From Rubripirellula tenax (GTDB taxonomy: Bacteria > Planctomycetota > Planctomycetia > Pirellulales > Pirellulaceae), in assembly GCF_007860125.1 (NCBI RefSeq), contig NZ_SJPW01000003.1, positions 892,764 to 956,763 of the forward strand: a stretch of 64,000 nucleotides of DNA, in the 5' to 3' direction. Below the pieces are notes generated by a model. That model searched no databases. It saw only the letters and a list, made by a program, of their open reading frames with translations, and was not told the DNA's origin. A program made the position numbers and the translations under genes. Positions 28,501 to 37,728 of this stretch are shown here, in pieces (position 1 is the first letter of the stretch; each line of letters begins with the position of its first letter).

Positions 28501-29251
28501 TCGCCAATCCCCAATCCACCACCAGTGTTTCGCCATAGGGACCGACCATGATGTTGGCTGGCTTGATGTCGCGGTGCAGAATCTCGCGGCTGTGGGCGTA
28601 GCTGATCGTGTTGCAAACATCGATGAACTTACCCAGCAATTGACGCAGCCCAAGTAGTTTCACAGATGGTGTGTCATGAAGATCGCAGTTGTGGTAGTCG
28701 GCAATGGTTTGCTTGAGTGTGCCGCCCTGAATGAATCGCATCGCATAAAAACGGCGTCCATCGGGCCAGGTTCCCATCGCATAAACGGGAACAATTCCGG
28801 GGTGTTCCAACCGCCCGGTAACTTCGGCTTCTTGAACGAATCGCTTGCGAGCTTCGGGATTGTTCTGCCATTTCGGTTGGATCTGCTTGATCGCGACTTC
28901 GCGGCCGAGTTGTTGATCGAGCGCGATCAACACTTCGCCCAATCCACCCTGTTGATGTCGAGCAAGGACTTTGAAACGATGTGTTTCACCGTCACCGTCG
29001 GGCGATTCGTCGACCGACGACGGGACGGCGACCTCGTCGACGAACTGCTTGCCGATGAAAGCGGATTCCAAAAACTCGTCGCCACCGGCTGCTTCGTCGG
29101 CAGCCAGCAAGGCGTTGACTTTCGACTTTAAATCGTCGTCTCCGCCGCATTCCTGTTCAACGAAGGCTGCTCGATCGCTGGTGGGCAAATCGAGCGCGTC
29201 GAAGAAGATCGATTCCACGCGCTCGGCGCTCGATGGATTGGGTTTGCTCAC
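25502..29251 (-). CDS. Membrane Ser/Thr kinase with long TPR-like region and C-terminal beta domain
   Basis: Hanks-type protein kinase of 1249 residues, GTG start with GGAAG upstream. Residues about 90-375 form the kinase: P-loop QGGLGEV, Lys122 in AIKQI, catalytic loop HRDIKPANIM and DWG in place of DFG (VVDWGLAK), a usual planctomycete variant. One membrane segment follows (YSAAVAATLVTVGSISG, about 415-435). The remaining part is rich in Ala-Glu-Arg helices of TPR type (about 440-1120) and ends in a carbohydrate-binding-like sandwich (VLNGGFELGSTRYW, IKLDDVQAWW). The outer part should be periplasmic. It could act on the ECF sigma factor nearby, which is inferred from gene neighbourhood only. 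Confidence 0.9.
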   Translation of the reverse strand: MSKPNPSSAERVESIFFDALDLPTSDRAAFVEQECGGDDDLKSKVNALLAADEAAGGDEFLESAFIGKQFVDEVAVPSSVDESPDGDGETHRFKVLARHQQGGLGEVLIALDQQLGREVAIKQIQPKWQNNPEARKRFVQEAEVTGRLEHPGIVPVYAMGTWPDGRRFYAMRFIQGGTLKQTIADYHNCDLHDTPSVKLLGLRQLLGKFIDVCNTISYAHSREILHRDIKPANIMVGPYGETLVVDWGLAKLLDPAQSESMTQVFMDEIRQNNEDDDSAPSHAVGTVGTPQYMSPEQADGRIDEISTRTDIYLLGSTLYEILAGLPPHRDDSIKRLLPRIVAGDFPRPSEIVADVPPALQAICLKAMSRFPSNRYRRVSDLATDIERWLADEPVSVHRDSPSVRIGRWIRGHRTLAYSAAVAATLVTVGSISGSAIWNTLKAKQFRIERENNANAMALDAVSARRLIELRTSAQGAINLAKKEVAADRFSSALSVLDRAIDSLDEETQLREIQDETVQKAIELSRIVDFYQYADETSLYNVLARDSRSIAACRASLESLGVWDHPDWWFHLPASDLSPEQTDRLRWDVYQQWMLLDAMLIKTAGTRLTGIGRITSSGGLFGATRRFLRTNEGKSECQSAEVVSQRIEMFRRSEAAHWYRRAAEFRLMKGSRLAASELGLTQTATDSHGLGVLSMIAAMDPNFELFFRNYQGDDSLVTSRDLFLRASTQRPNHYWTSLALAQVEFLMAQRDGGNDPRQFDAAIQAIGRCIAMDPQKCFAFADRSSIYRAQARLIGRLPAADSQFDAADRKRRAAELRRWSLADATEADRLSRNQVEGEQPWVGWQHGLAIYDSGSEDAACVERAIDRFIETSKLTLALVPIVDASLVRADDLRGREEAADVVETMADRLADDAKYPALLASIRLGQNRLDESRRAAETALQRSPDSAHAHAVAGLLELQDERPSATQVAAAGEHFTAAKRIDPNHDWVNWGIGKCFEHRNRLAEAMTAYREAFAKGRTADHRAAALLGQARVLGATQRYEESKTLIERARVLEPATDLMLTVIRPLGMRYGSLQKVAPEDPKLPAMKTFLEALVKIPRASEFEVPIDSEGPFRAAVLNGGFELGSTRYWTDDAGGRVVRDDSHDGDQCLMIPAASGGNVTQVFPVQPASEYKIEVWMKTVDSRPATCRVWIDAAKVIEVQPAADQWTVAKGDFRTTDQTWPPVNDAELRIEVSGAGGIKLDDVQAWWTPE

Positions 29252-29361
29252 AACGATGGGACTTCCAACTTCGAGTGTTCGGAAGCATTAGGATAACCTT
29301 TTGCCTCGCCGCGAAGCGTTGCTCGCGACACCTGTTGGTTTGTTCATTCGTTGATGCAACG

Positions 29362-32300
29362 TTACGCGTTGTAGATCAACCGGCCGATCGTTCCCGAAAC
29401 AAAGTCGGTATAGACCAGCGATCCGTCGGCCATTCGCATGATGTCGGTGATGAAGCCGGCATTGGACGAAACAGGCACGATGTCGATCAACTGGCCGCTG
29501 GCATCGATACGTCCGGCGCGAAGCACTCGGTCACCAATGTCGGTGAAGATGAATGCGTTTTGCAGGCTTGCGGGATACTGGCCGCCTTGGATGAAGTCGC
29601 CCATGATGATTGCGCGAGCACCCGATGAATGGCTGCGCGTCCAAATCGGCGGCGTCACTTCGACGCCACTGTTTAAGAATGCCTGAGTGCCGGGCAGCGA
29701 CGAGTAACTGCCTCGATCACCACCGGTCAAACCGTTTCCTTCGTACGCGGGCCAACCAAAGTTCTTGCCACGACCGGTGTTCAGTTCTTCCCAGTTAAGC
29801 CAACCGACGTCTGCGATGAAGACCTCGCCGTCGTTGGGGTTGATCGCGAATCGGAACGGGTTGCGAAGGCCCAAAGAGTACACGCGGCTGGCGTTGCTGG
29901 CGGAGTTGCCGTCAAAGAACGGGTTGTCCGAAAGTCCAAGCCCGGTCACCGGATCGACTCGCAAGATTTTGCCGTTCAGACTGTTCAGATTCAGGGCTCG
30001 CAAGTTGACCGCATCAACGCGACCGTACGAACCGCCGTCACCGGTCGAGATGTAAAGCGCGCCATCGGAACCGAATTCCATATCGCCGATCGTGTGGCTC
30101 AACTCATCACTGGCGATGAAGTCGGCAATATAATTTCCGTTGGCGTCGAGGCCTGATTGAGGATCGCTTGCCAGCGGACGACGATTGGGTTGACCGATGT
30201 TTTGGTAGGTGCTGTTGGTACCGACCACGACGACCTCGCTGCTGCGATCGGCCACCGTCCAGTCAGCGTTGACGGTCATGCGAGTCACTCGGGCGACGCG
30301 TCCGCCTTCACCATCGGGACCACCGTTGCCGCTCAATCCTTGAACTTCCGGTGGATCATAGGTGTAGGCCAAATAGATCTGGCGCGTTTGGGCAAAGTTC
30401 GGCGGGATCGCGATCGACATCAATCCACGGTCGTTACCGACCATGTTGACCATGTCACGAATGTCCAAGAACGGTGTGCTGGCAACGGTTCCGTTGGCGT
30501 TGACTAGGCGGATGATGCCGGCCCGTTCGGCGACCAAGAATCGTCCGTCGGGAAGTTGTTCGACGGTCGTCGGTTGCAGGAATCCGCTGGCGATCGTTTG
30601 CGTGCTAAGCGAACCGACGACTCGCGGTGGTGGCAATGCAGCCCCGTCGATCAACGCACTGACTTCGCCGCCGCTGATCGCACGGTCGTACATGCGGACT
30701 TCATCGATTTGACCGACGAACTGGTTGTTGATTTTGCCGATCGACAACTGCGCCACGGCAGTCGTCGGTCGCGAGCCGGCAAAGTTGTTATTGGTGCCGA
30801 CGACTTCGCCGTTGACGAACAATTGCATGAACGTACCGTCGAACGATACCGCGACGTGATTCCACGCGCCAACGGTCAAGACGTTGTCGACGGAGACGCC
30901 CTTCCATGTGTTTCCGCCACTGCCGAAACCGACGGCCAGCCCATCGCCGTACGTATAGATGAACGGATAACGCGTGCCGATCGAATTGCCGACTTGGTAA
31001 CCGATCACGCCACGATACACGTCGGTCCCGCTGGTCGGCCGAATCCAAAGCGATTGGCTGTACGAACCTTCGGTCAACCGTAGTGATTCGCTTTCGGCGA
31101 TTTCGATCGAGTCGTTGACTCCGTCGAAGGCGAATGCGCCGGGGTTGTTGAAGTTGGTGTTGGGTGCCGTGGTGATCGGACCGGTGGTTCCGGCGAAGTT
31201 GGTCGCGACGCCGTTATTACCTAACCCTGACGAATCAAGGATCGGGCCGCTGTTGGACGTTTCGTTCAGATTCCAGTATCCGATCAAACCCGAACCCGAT
31301 TCATCGTCGACAATCGTGATCTGGGCGGTTCGTGGTTGACCTTGGACGGCGCCTTCGACGCGGAACAGTGATACGCCGAACGAGATGTCGCCGTCGTCAT
31401 TGCCGTCATCAATCAACGGAATGCTGATCGTGCCGAATTCTTGACCATCGGCAAAATTAACCACGCCCGACTCGATGCCGAAGTAATCGACACCCGAGAC
31501 CGCCGATCCGTCTTGCGTGGTATAGAAGACCTGAGCTGCTCCGCTGGTGCCGCCCGTCCGTCGCAGTCCGATCGAAACGCTGCCCGCGTTTTCATTGACG
31601 GTAACTTGAGTGCTGGCCAATCCGATTTCGCCGGGGCCGGTTTGAGGCGGTGTGACGGTGCCGGTACCGCTAAGCACGTCAACTTCCAAGGACGTCAGCG
31701 ATCGGTTGTACATGCGGACTTCGTCGATTTGTCCCAGGAAGTTGTTGTTGACCGCGCCGATGTTCAATCGGCCATAGGCGGTCGTCGGACGCGAACCGGC
31801 AAAGTTGCTGTTGGCAGAAACTTGTTCGCCGTTGACGAACAGTGTCATCGCCGTGCCGTCAAACGTGACCGCGATATGATTCCATTGTCCGATGTCCAAC
31901 ACGTTGTCAGCGATGACGCCTTTCCACGTGTTCCCACCGGTTCCGAACCCGGCATAGATCGCGTCGCCGTAGGTGTAGACAAACGGATAGCGTTGTCCGG
32001 CAGTCGAACCGGCTTGATAGCCGATCACACCGCGGAAGACATTGGTGCCGCTTGTCGGCCGAATCCAAAGCGATTGCGAATAGGTGCCTTCGGTCAAACG
32101 AAGCGACTCGCTTTCGCCGACCTGTATCACGTCGTTAACGCCATCGAAGTCGAACGCACCAGGATTAGCACCGTCGATTTCTGGTACATCGCTGGTTGGT
32201 CCGTTGGGCGCGACAAAGTTGAGCGCCGATCCGTTGTTACCGTTACTCGACGAGTCGACGATCGGTGATGTGGTGGATGCTTCGTTCAGCTTCCAATAGC

Positions 32301-33789
32301 CGATCAAGCCGTTGTCGATGGTAGGCGGATCAACAGGTGGGTTGACGGGACCAGAACCGTTGTTGGAATATTGAAAGTAACCGTTGGTGAAGAGCGTCTC
32401 TTGTTGCAGGTTACCTGACGTGATGCCGACGCCCTCGACGTAACCGGCGGAGCTGAACACGGCTGGGTTTTCTGTTTCGAACGTGACTCCATCGATCTCG
32501 ATACGATCGACGTTTAAGTTGCGGTCGACCGGCGGTGCATACAGGTCGTTATCAAACGCGATGCGAACCTGATCGGCGGTTACCGTCGAATCCGCTTGGA
32601 ACGTGAACACGCCGCCTGAGGCTGAAACGTTGTCGAACGCGGCAACGTTTTGGCCATCGATCAGCAACTGCATTCGTTCGTTGCCGGTATCGCCCGATGC
32701 GAAAATGCGGATCACGGAACCGTCGCCGGTACCTGGGTTGGACGGGCCGCTGAATTGAAAGTAACCGTCGGCGTGCAGGATCTCGGACTGCTTGTAACCC
32801 GGCGTGATGCCCACACCGGGCACCCATGTTCCGGTCGAAAACGTGCTGGGGTCTTCGGTTTCGTATTGAGTTCCGTCAACACGGATCCAATCGATCCCCA
32901 AGTTACCGTCGATGTTGTTGGCCGGATCGTATTGCGAGTTGACAAAATTGATTCGAACATCGTTAATGTCGGCGCCGTCGATGTCGGCAAAGTAGGACTG
33001 ATAGTTGCGTCCAAAGACACCATCGTTGGTGACGGTAAACGTTTGAACGATTTGGTTGCCGATTTGCAGTTGCATCTCTTCGTTGCCGATCGATCCGGCG
33101 GCGCGAATTTCGATTCCCAGGTGACCCTGGTAGGATCGCATCGCTTGATCCGACAACGCGATGCCCGATTCGATCGAACCGACGTGGTATTCCAGTTCCC
33201 AGTCGCCTTGACGCAGCGCATTGGCGGTACGGTCGGTGGAAGCGGCAACGTCGGCGCCGCTGAGTCTCGCGATCTCGGCGACAAATTGTTTGCCGACGTC
33301 GCTGGACGCGACATCGCAGCCATACAGCATGATGTCCGCAGCGGTGTCCAGTGTCTCGCCCCAGGCGCGGATGTCGCCGGCGTGAATCTTCAAGTTGGCG
33401 GCTGATAGCTTGGTGGCGCCGAGTTGCAGTTGGCCGTCGGCACCGTGTGACAGAATATGAACTTGGCGGACGCCTGGATGATCGGCCAAGTAATCGCGAA
33501 TCTGGGCAACGCCATCGGACTGGGAATGAATCAGCACCAGTGAAGCGCCCGAAGCAATCGGCTGGGCGACGTCGGTCAATTCATCAACGGCCGAGTCGAC
33601 AAACACGACGACATCACTGGTGGTCGTCGGGTCGGATGGGGCGACGGTGGACGCGACTTCGCAGACGATATTCGCCGGCGCGGCAACGGCGGCGCCGGCG
33701 TCGGCTGCCATCATCACGCGAGTTTCAAGAGCGGTCAGCGACCAATGGGGACGTTGCAGATAACGACGAGATGACGAAACGCGTGTCAT
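29362..33789 (-). CDS. Giant exported protein: DUF4347, CBM60-like, LamG, Calx-beta, sugar dehydrogenase
   Basis: Protein of 1475 residues. The N-terminus has an LEPR-XLL-type motif (LTALETRVMMAAD), used by planctomycete surface proteins. Domains in order: DUF4347 (about 60-215), two calcium-dependent xylan-binding-like modules (about 225-470, each with a GNEEMQL or GNERMQL start), LamG 1 (about 490-704), Calx-beta (705-828, VTVNENAGSVSIGL), LamG 2 (830-1048), and a glucose/sorbosone dehydrogenase propeller (about 1060-1475, with GLMSIAIPPNF and VYSLGLRNPFRFA). It is expected to be extracellular and carbohydrate-linked. The ATG at 33789 was chosen over a longer frame as the LEPR-like region follows it. 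The two LamG modules are near duplicates. Confidence 0.85.
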   Translation of the reverse strand: MTRVSSSRRYLQRPHWSLTALETRVMMAADAGAAVAAPANIVCEVASTVAPSDPTTTSDVVVFVDSAVDELTDVAQPIASGASLVLIHSQSDGVAQIRDYLADHPGVRQVHILSHGADGQLQLGATKLSAANLKIHAGDIRAWGETLDTAADIMLYGCDVASSDVGKQFVAEIARLSGADVAASTDRTANALRQGDWELEYHVGSIESGIALSDQAMRSYQGHLGIEIRAAGSIGNEEMQLQIGNQIVQTFTVTNDGVFGRNYQSYFADIDGADINDVRINFVNSQYDPANNIDGNLGIDWIRVDGTQYETEDPSTFSTGTWVPGVGITPGYKQSEILHADGYFQFSGPSNPGTGDGSVIRIFASGDTGNERMQLLIDGQNVAAFDNVSASGGVFTFQADSTVTADQVRIAFDNDLYAPPVDRNLNVDRIEIDGVTFETENPAVFSSAGYVEGVGITSGNLQQETLFTNGYFQYSNNGSGPVNPPVDPPTIDNGLIGYWKLNEASTTSPIVDSSSNGNNGSALNFVAPNGPTSDVPEIDGANPGAFDFDGVNDVIQVGESESLRLTEGTYSQSLWIRPTSGTNVFRGVIGYQAGSTAGQRYPFVYTYGDAIYAGFGTGGNTWKGVIADNVLDIGQWNHIAVTFDGTAMTLFVNGEQVSANSNFAGSRPTTAYGRLNIGAVNNNFLGQIDEVRMYNRSLTSLEVDVLSGTGTVTPPQTGPGEIGLASTQVTVNENAGSVSIGLRRTGGTSGAAQVFYTTQDGSAVSGVDYFGIESGVVNFADGQEFGTISIPLIDDGNDDGDISFGVSLFRVEGAVQGQPRTAQITIVDDESGSGLIGYWNLNETSNSGPILDSSGLGNNGVATNFAGTTGPITTAPNTNFNNPGAFAFDGVNDSIEIAESESLRLTEGSYSQSLWIRPTSGTDVYRGVIGYQVGNSIGTRYPFIYTYGDGLAVGFGSGGNTWKGVSVDNVLTVGAWNHVAVSFDGTFMQLFVNGEVVGTNNNFAGSRPTTAVAQLSIGKINNQFVGQIDEVRMYDRAISGGEVSALIDGAALPPPRVVGSLSTQTIASGFLQPTTVEQLPDGRFLVAERAGIIRLVNANGTVASTPFLDIRDMVNMVGNDRGLMSIAIPPNFAQTRQIYLAYTYDPPEVQGLSGNGGPDGEGGRVARVTRMTVNADWTVADRSSEVVVVGTNSTYQNIGQPNRRPLASDPQSGLDANGNYIADFIASDELSHTIGDMEFGSDGALYISTGDGGSYGRVDAVNLRALNLNSLNGKILRVDPVTGLGLSDNPFFDGNSASNASRVYSLGLRNPFRFAINPNDGEVFIADVGWLNWEELNTGRGKNFGWPAYEGNGLTGGDRGSYSSLPGTQAFLNSGVEVTPPIWTRSHSSGARAIIMGDFIQGGQYPASLQNAFIFTDIGDRVLRAGRIDASGQLIDIVPVSSNAGFITDIMRMADGSLVYTDFVSGTIGRLIYNA

Positions 33790-34314
33790 AAATTCGGTGC
33801 TTGGGAGAGTTGAGCTGGGATGCCAAATCGGATAGGAAACCAACTTCGATCGTAGTCCCACCCCCCATGCATGCAAATTTGCATGTGACTGTGCACGATC
33901 AAATCATGGCCAAATTGGGATGGATGTATCAGTTGTGCCGAATCGACGATGTTCCCGCGCAAGCTTTTTCTCGATTTTCGGCCCAATCCCTCGCCCCGAA
34001 GCCCAAAAGTGACCTAGTGGCAATGGGCAGCGCAGCGGTCGCGTTTCGGGTGACGTAGCCCGACCAAAAACGGAACCTGGATCCAAGAAAGATTGGCGTG
34101 CCTGCAGGCCCCCTGCACCAGAGTGACGGTGTTTCCTCTTTACCTGGGCCTCGCCTACCCAGTAGTGTTGCCAGACTGACCGGGCTGTTTCATTGGCAAT
34201 GCCGCTAGATGGTGGCGAACCGCCCCGCTTTTCACTCGCATCGCCAACACAGGCAAGACAATGACGGCTGGACACGGAAGTCTATGCCCCTCGTCGCACG
34301 TGCCGCGCCGATCC
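33790..34314. other. Intergenic region between divergent large genes
   Basis: About 525 bases between the DUF4347 protein gene (minus) and the 1126-residue protein gene (plus). It contains a perfect 16-base palindrome at 33870-33885 and no convincing coding frame. A C-rich and G-rich tract lies beside the palindrome. Confidence 0.5.
33870..33885. promoter_or_regulatory. 16-base perfect palindrome
   Basis: CATGCAAATTTGCATG is self-complementary over all 16 bases. It lies 81-96 bases upstream of the ATG at 33789, a place suited to an operator. No regulator is adjacent. Confidence 0.5.
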
Positions 34315-37300
34315 ATGATCGAGCGCGCGATGTTTGCCATTACCATGGCATTGCTTGGGTCGCTCGCTTGCGTTTCCGTTGCTTCGGCCTCGGATATCGC
34401 TACATCTACCGATGACATTGTCGATATCCGCTTGAATTGGCGATGGAAATCGCCAACCCCCACCTTGTGGGACCTGCAAGCAGAAGTTGTGGATGGAAAA
34501 ACGGGCCGATTGATTGACGTCCAGAATCGCTGCGCAGCGCCGCAAACCGTCGGTGCCATCGAACGATCCGAAGACCAAAGCAGGTTCCGTTTCTCGCCTC
34601 GGAACCCGACCGGCGACGGAGGAGTTCGGTTCCGACTTCGTTGTTCCCCTGATGCTGTTCTGCGAATCAAACAGCTGGCAACAAGCCCGTCGCATAGCGC
34701 CAGTGACAACCGAGTCATGGAAGTCGCCGTTCGACGCTTGGTCGCTGGCGAGACGATTGAATCCAAAGGGGAGTCCCCCACGACATCCGCAACATCGACG
34801 TGGTCGCTGGGCCGGGAATCCGGTGACGCGCTGCGGATTGCGAGCGAGGCGGATCACGGGATCATGCATGCCGGACAACACCACGGCATCGTTGTGGCAG
34901 TCAACGCTTTGCATCAACCGCCGTCGCGAACACTGACACTCGCTTACAGTTTCTACGAGGTCGGTCGCGGTCAAACCGTTCATTCCGGCCAAAAGACTGT
35001 TTCGATTGACGAACACGGCAACTCATTGCCCATGGCGATCGAGGATGGAATCCTTCGCGACGAAGGCGTTTACGAATTTCGCTGCGAGATCGAAACGGAA
35101 CAGGACAAGCTGTGGTCAAGACTGCGCCGAAAGGCCCCACCACTGGTCGCCGCAACCGAGTCATTGGCCGTCATGCCGTCGACGGATCTGTCTAACGCAC
35201 CGCCGACGGCGAACACCTCTTGGACGACGGTCGAGTTGATCCAACCTTCGCAATCGCATTGGTCGGTCGATCAATGGATTCCCAAGCAAGCAACACGATT
35301 GATCTCGGGTGATACGGGTGTCGTCAGCGAATTGACCTCGCGCGATCACGATGGCGAGACCGTTTCGGTGTTAGCGGCCCAAACCGTATTTCAAACGAAT
35401 TTTTCCGTTGCCAATCGCCACATGCCGCACAAGATCACGCTGCGTTATCCGGCGGACCTTGCCGGGTCGATGAAGATCGAAGTCGGCTCTGGCGAGTACC
35501 GAAACAACTTGCCCGTGTCATTCGTTTTGGCGCCAGACGATGACGCCAATCTGGATGAATCGGAAGAACGATCCGGGTGGCTGACGCAGACCTGCGTCTA
35601 CTATCCCAGCGGCGATGACCAGATCTGGTTGACGAATCTGAATCAAGAAGTTGATGTCAGTTTCGAATCCATTCGCATCGAAGCGGGTCCGGAACGGATT
35701 GCTAACGCGAACGTCGACCGACCAATACATCGAGCTGCCGCATTGCGATTGAACCAATTCGATTGGTTCAACCGGCTGACAGAAGATCTGTTACAACGCG
35801 ATACGGTTGGCAACTGCAGCGATCGAACGATCAGCTTCTATCGCACTTGGATCGCTACCGAACGATTGTGCGACCATGCGGCTGTGAACGGGATGAACAG
35901 CGTCGCTGTCGTCGCATGCGACGGTCATCGTGCTTTGTTCGATACCGGCCATGGCTTCGATCCCGTTTGGTTCGATGGCGATGATCAGGTTCGCGGCCCC
36001 CTGCTGATGCAGTTGGCGAAAAAGAACCAAATGCCAGTTTTCCTTACCGTCGACGCATTAGCACAGCCAGAATCCGCCAACGTCGCTACCCACATTGCCA
36101 ATCAATGGCACGATGAACCAGCGTTCGCGGGAATGCTGTTTCGTTTCACCGGGAACTCCGGGGAACAACTACTTGCACCAGAAAAACAGTCTGATGCCCT
36201 CGAAAGTGTGCGCAATGATTCGCCGGCCGACGTTCGATGGCTCGTTGAAACGAACATGACGGCGATACTGCCGCCGCAAGCCGAGATCACACCGCTCGAG
36301 TCTCTTGCACTTCCCCGTCGTGACCGAACAACGATGCGCTCACTCTTTCAACAGCGTTTGAGTGCAGCGAAGCCATCCTCACACGACCGGCCGATCGCGG
36401 CGGCAATCGGCCAACGTGACGACGGTTCGGCGGTGTCCGTTTGCTATCCATCGCTGGATCGTGACGCGATATTGGTTTTTGATTCGATAGATCCCACCGT
36501 ATTGATGGTCGAGCTTCCGATCGAATATCCGTTGCTGCTACCGCGACTCGAAAACGTATTGGTCGGATTCGAATCGATGCCGATCCACCACTCCAAATCG
36601 CTGGATGCCGCAGATCCATCATCGCAACATATTCGCTTGCACGTATCGACTTCAGTTTCTGAATCAAAGTCCTATGTGTCGGTAGTCTCGCTGGCTCCGT
36701 GGAACAACTTAATCGCGATCGACTCTGTCCCTGGTCAGGAATGGGAAGTTGTCAGTGGCGACGTGTCGATTACGAGATTACCATCCGATCCGCCGGATCG
36801 AATTCGGATGGAGCTACCCGCGGGCGAAGTCGTCGTCCTGCGCCGCGATGGATTGACATCACCCGTCCTAGCTTGGACGGCGGTTCCAGCCGGCGGACCG
36901 GTCGTTGTCGAGAAGATCAAACAAAGAATCACCTCCATTGTCGAGCGAATCGGCATCCTGGGGGACCCACGTGCGTACGATGGATTGGTCAACGGCAGCT
37001 TTGAACAGTCCGGCGGAATGGGTTTGGTCGGTTGGCTGCATGCGCAACATCCGCCGCAATGCGTCCGCGTCGATGAAGGCGAAGCGGTTGAGGGACACCA
37101 GTCGGTGCTGCTGACGACCGATGCGACGGTATCGACGAGGACGTGGCTGGTCAGCGAAACGGTGACTCCACCGGAAAGCGGCCGCTTGGCCGTATCGATG
37201 GCGTGTCGCGGCGAACTAAAACCTGAAGGTGCCGTACACCGTTTACGAGTCTCCATCGAGGCGACGCAAAACGGTTCGCCGATTCGACAAAGCGCCGACG

Positions 37301-37695
37301 TCGAGATACCGTGCAATGGTAAGTGGAGGGCGCGATCGATCGTGCTCGAAGCCGACTTCATCGATCCCAATCGTACTGAATCCGTTCGTTTGACGATCGA
37401 CAGCTTGTCGGGCGGTCGCGTTTGGATCGATGACATCCGTTTGCATGACCAGTTTCCGTTGGCAAAGGAACGTGCGGAGCTCCAAAGCCAAGCGTTCTTG
37501 GCGGTCCAAGGTTTACAACGAGGAAATCTGACGCCATCCGCCCGTTTGCTGCAGAATCATTGGGCCCGGTTCCTGCTGGTTCATCCGCCGGATGAAGTAA
37601 CAAGCCAAGTCAATGAATCTGGTGCCAAACAGCCGGAATCAACGGGCGTCGCCGAGCGAGTGCGAAGTTGGTTACCGCGACCACTTAGGTTCTGA
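34315..37695 (+). CDS. Large exported protein with C-terminal carbohydrate-binding-like domain
   Basis: Protein of about 1126 residues with a Sec signal peptide (MFAITMALLGSLACVSVASA). The middle (about 500-700) looks like an alpha/beta barrel-type region: FYRTWIATERLCDHAAVNG, VAVVACDGHRALFDT, MPVFLTVDALA and FAGMLFRFTGN. The C-terminal 200 residues resemble a CBM4/9-type sandwich (LVNGSFEQSGG, VWIDDIRLHD). This is unclassified and probably a polysaccharide-active surface protein by analogy only. The ATG at 34315 gives a good signal peptide; other starts are at 34261 and 34330. Confidence 0.65.
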   Translation: MIERAMFAITMALLGSLACVSVASASDIATSTDDIVDIRLNWRWKSPTPTLWDLQAEVVDGKTGRLIDVQNRCAAPQTVGAIERSEDQSRFRFSPRNPTGDGGVRFRLRCSPDAVLRIKQLATSPSHSASDNRVMEVAVRRLVAGETIESKGESPTTSATSTWSLGRESGDALRIASEADHGIMHAGQHHGIVVAVNALHQPPSRTLTLAYSFYEVGRGQTVHSGQKTVSIDEHGNSLPMAIEDGILRDEGVYEFRCEIETEQDKLWSRLRRKAPPLVAATESLAVMPSTDLSNAPPTANTSWTTVELIQPSQSHWSVDQWIPKQATRLISGDTGVVSELTSRDHDGETVSVLAAQTVFQTNFSVANRHMPHKITLRYPADLAGSMKIEVGSGEYRNNLPVSFVLAPDDDANLDESEERSGWLTQTCVYYPSGDDQIWLTNLNQEVDVSFESIRIEAGPERIANANVDRPIHRAAALRLNQFDWFNRLTEDLLQRDTVGNCSDRTISFYRTWIATERLCDHAAVNGMNSVAVVACDGHRALFDTGHGFDPVWFDGDDQVRGPLLMQLAKKNQMPVFLTVDALAQPESANVATHIANQWHDEPAFAGMLFRFTGNSGEQLLAPEKQSDALESVRNDSPADVRWLVETNMTAILPPQAEITPLESLALPRRDRTTMRSLFQQRLSAAKPSSHDRPIAAAIGQRDDGSAVSVCYPSLDRDAILVFDSIDPTVLMVELPIEYPLLLPRLENVLVGFESMPIHHSKSLDAADPSSQHIRLHVSTSVSESKSYVSVVSLAPWNNLIAIDSVPGQEWEVVSGDVSITRLPSDPPDRIRMELPAGEVVVLRRDGLTSPVLAWTAVPAGGPVVVEKIKQRITSIVERIGILGDPRAYDGLVNGSFEQSGGMGLVGWLHAQHPPQCVRVDEGEAVEGHQSVLLTTDATVSTRTWLVSETVTPPESGRLAVSMACRGELKPEGAVHRLRVSIEATQNGSPIRQSADVEIPCNGKWRARSIVLEADFIDPNRTESVRLTIDSLSGGRVWIDDIRLHDQFPLAKERAELQSQAFLAVQGLQRGNLTPSARLLQNHWARFLLVHPPDEVTSQVNESGAKQPESTGVAERVRSWLPRPLRF

Positions 37696-37728
37696 GTTAT
37701 CCGTCGTTTCTGTATATGAAGGATTGTG

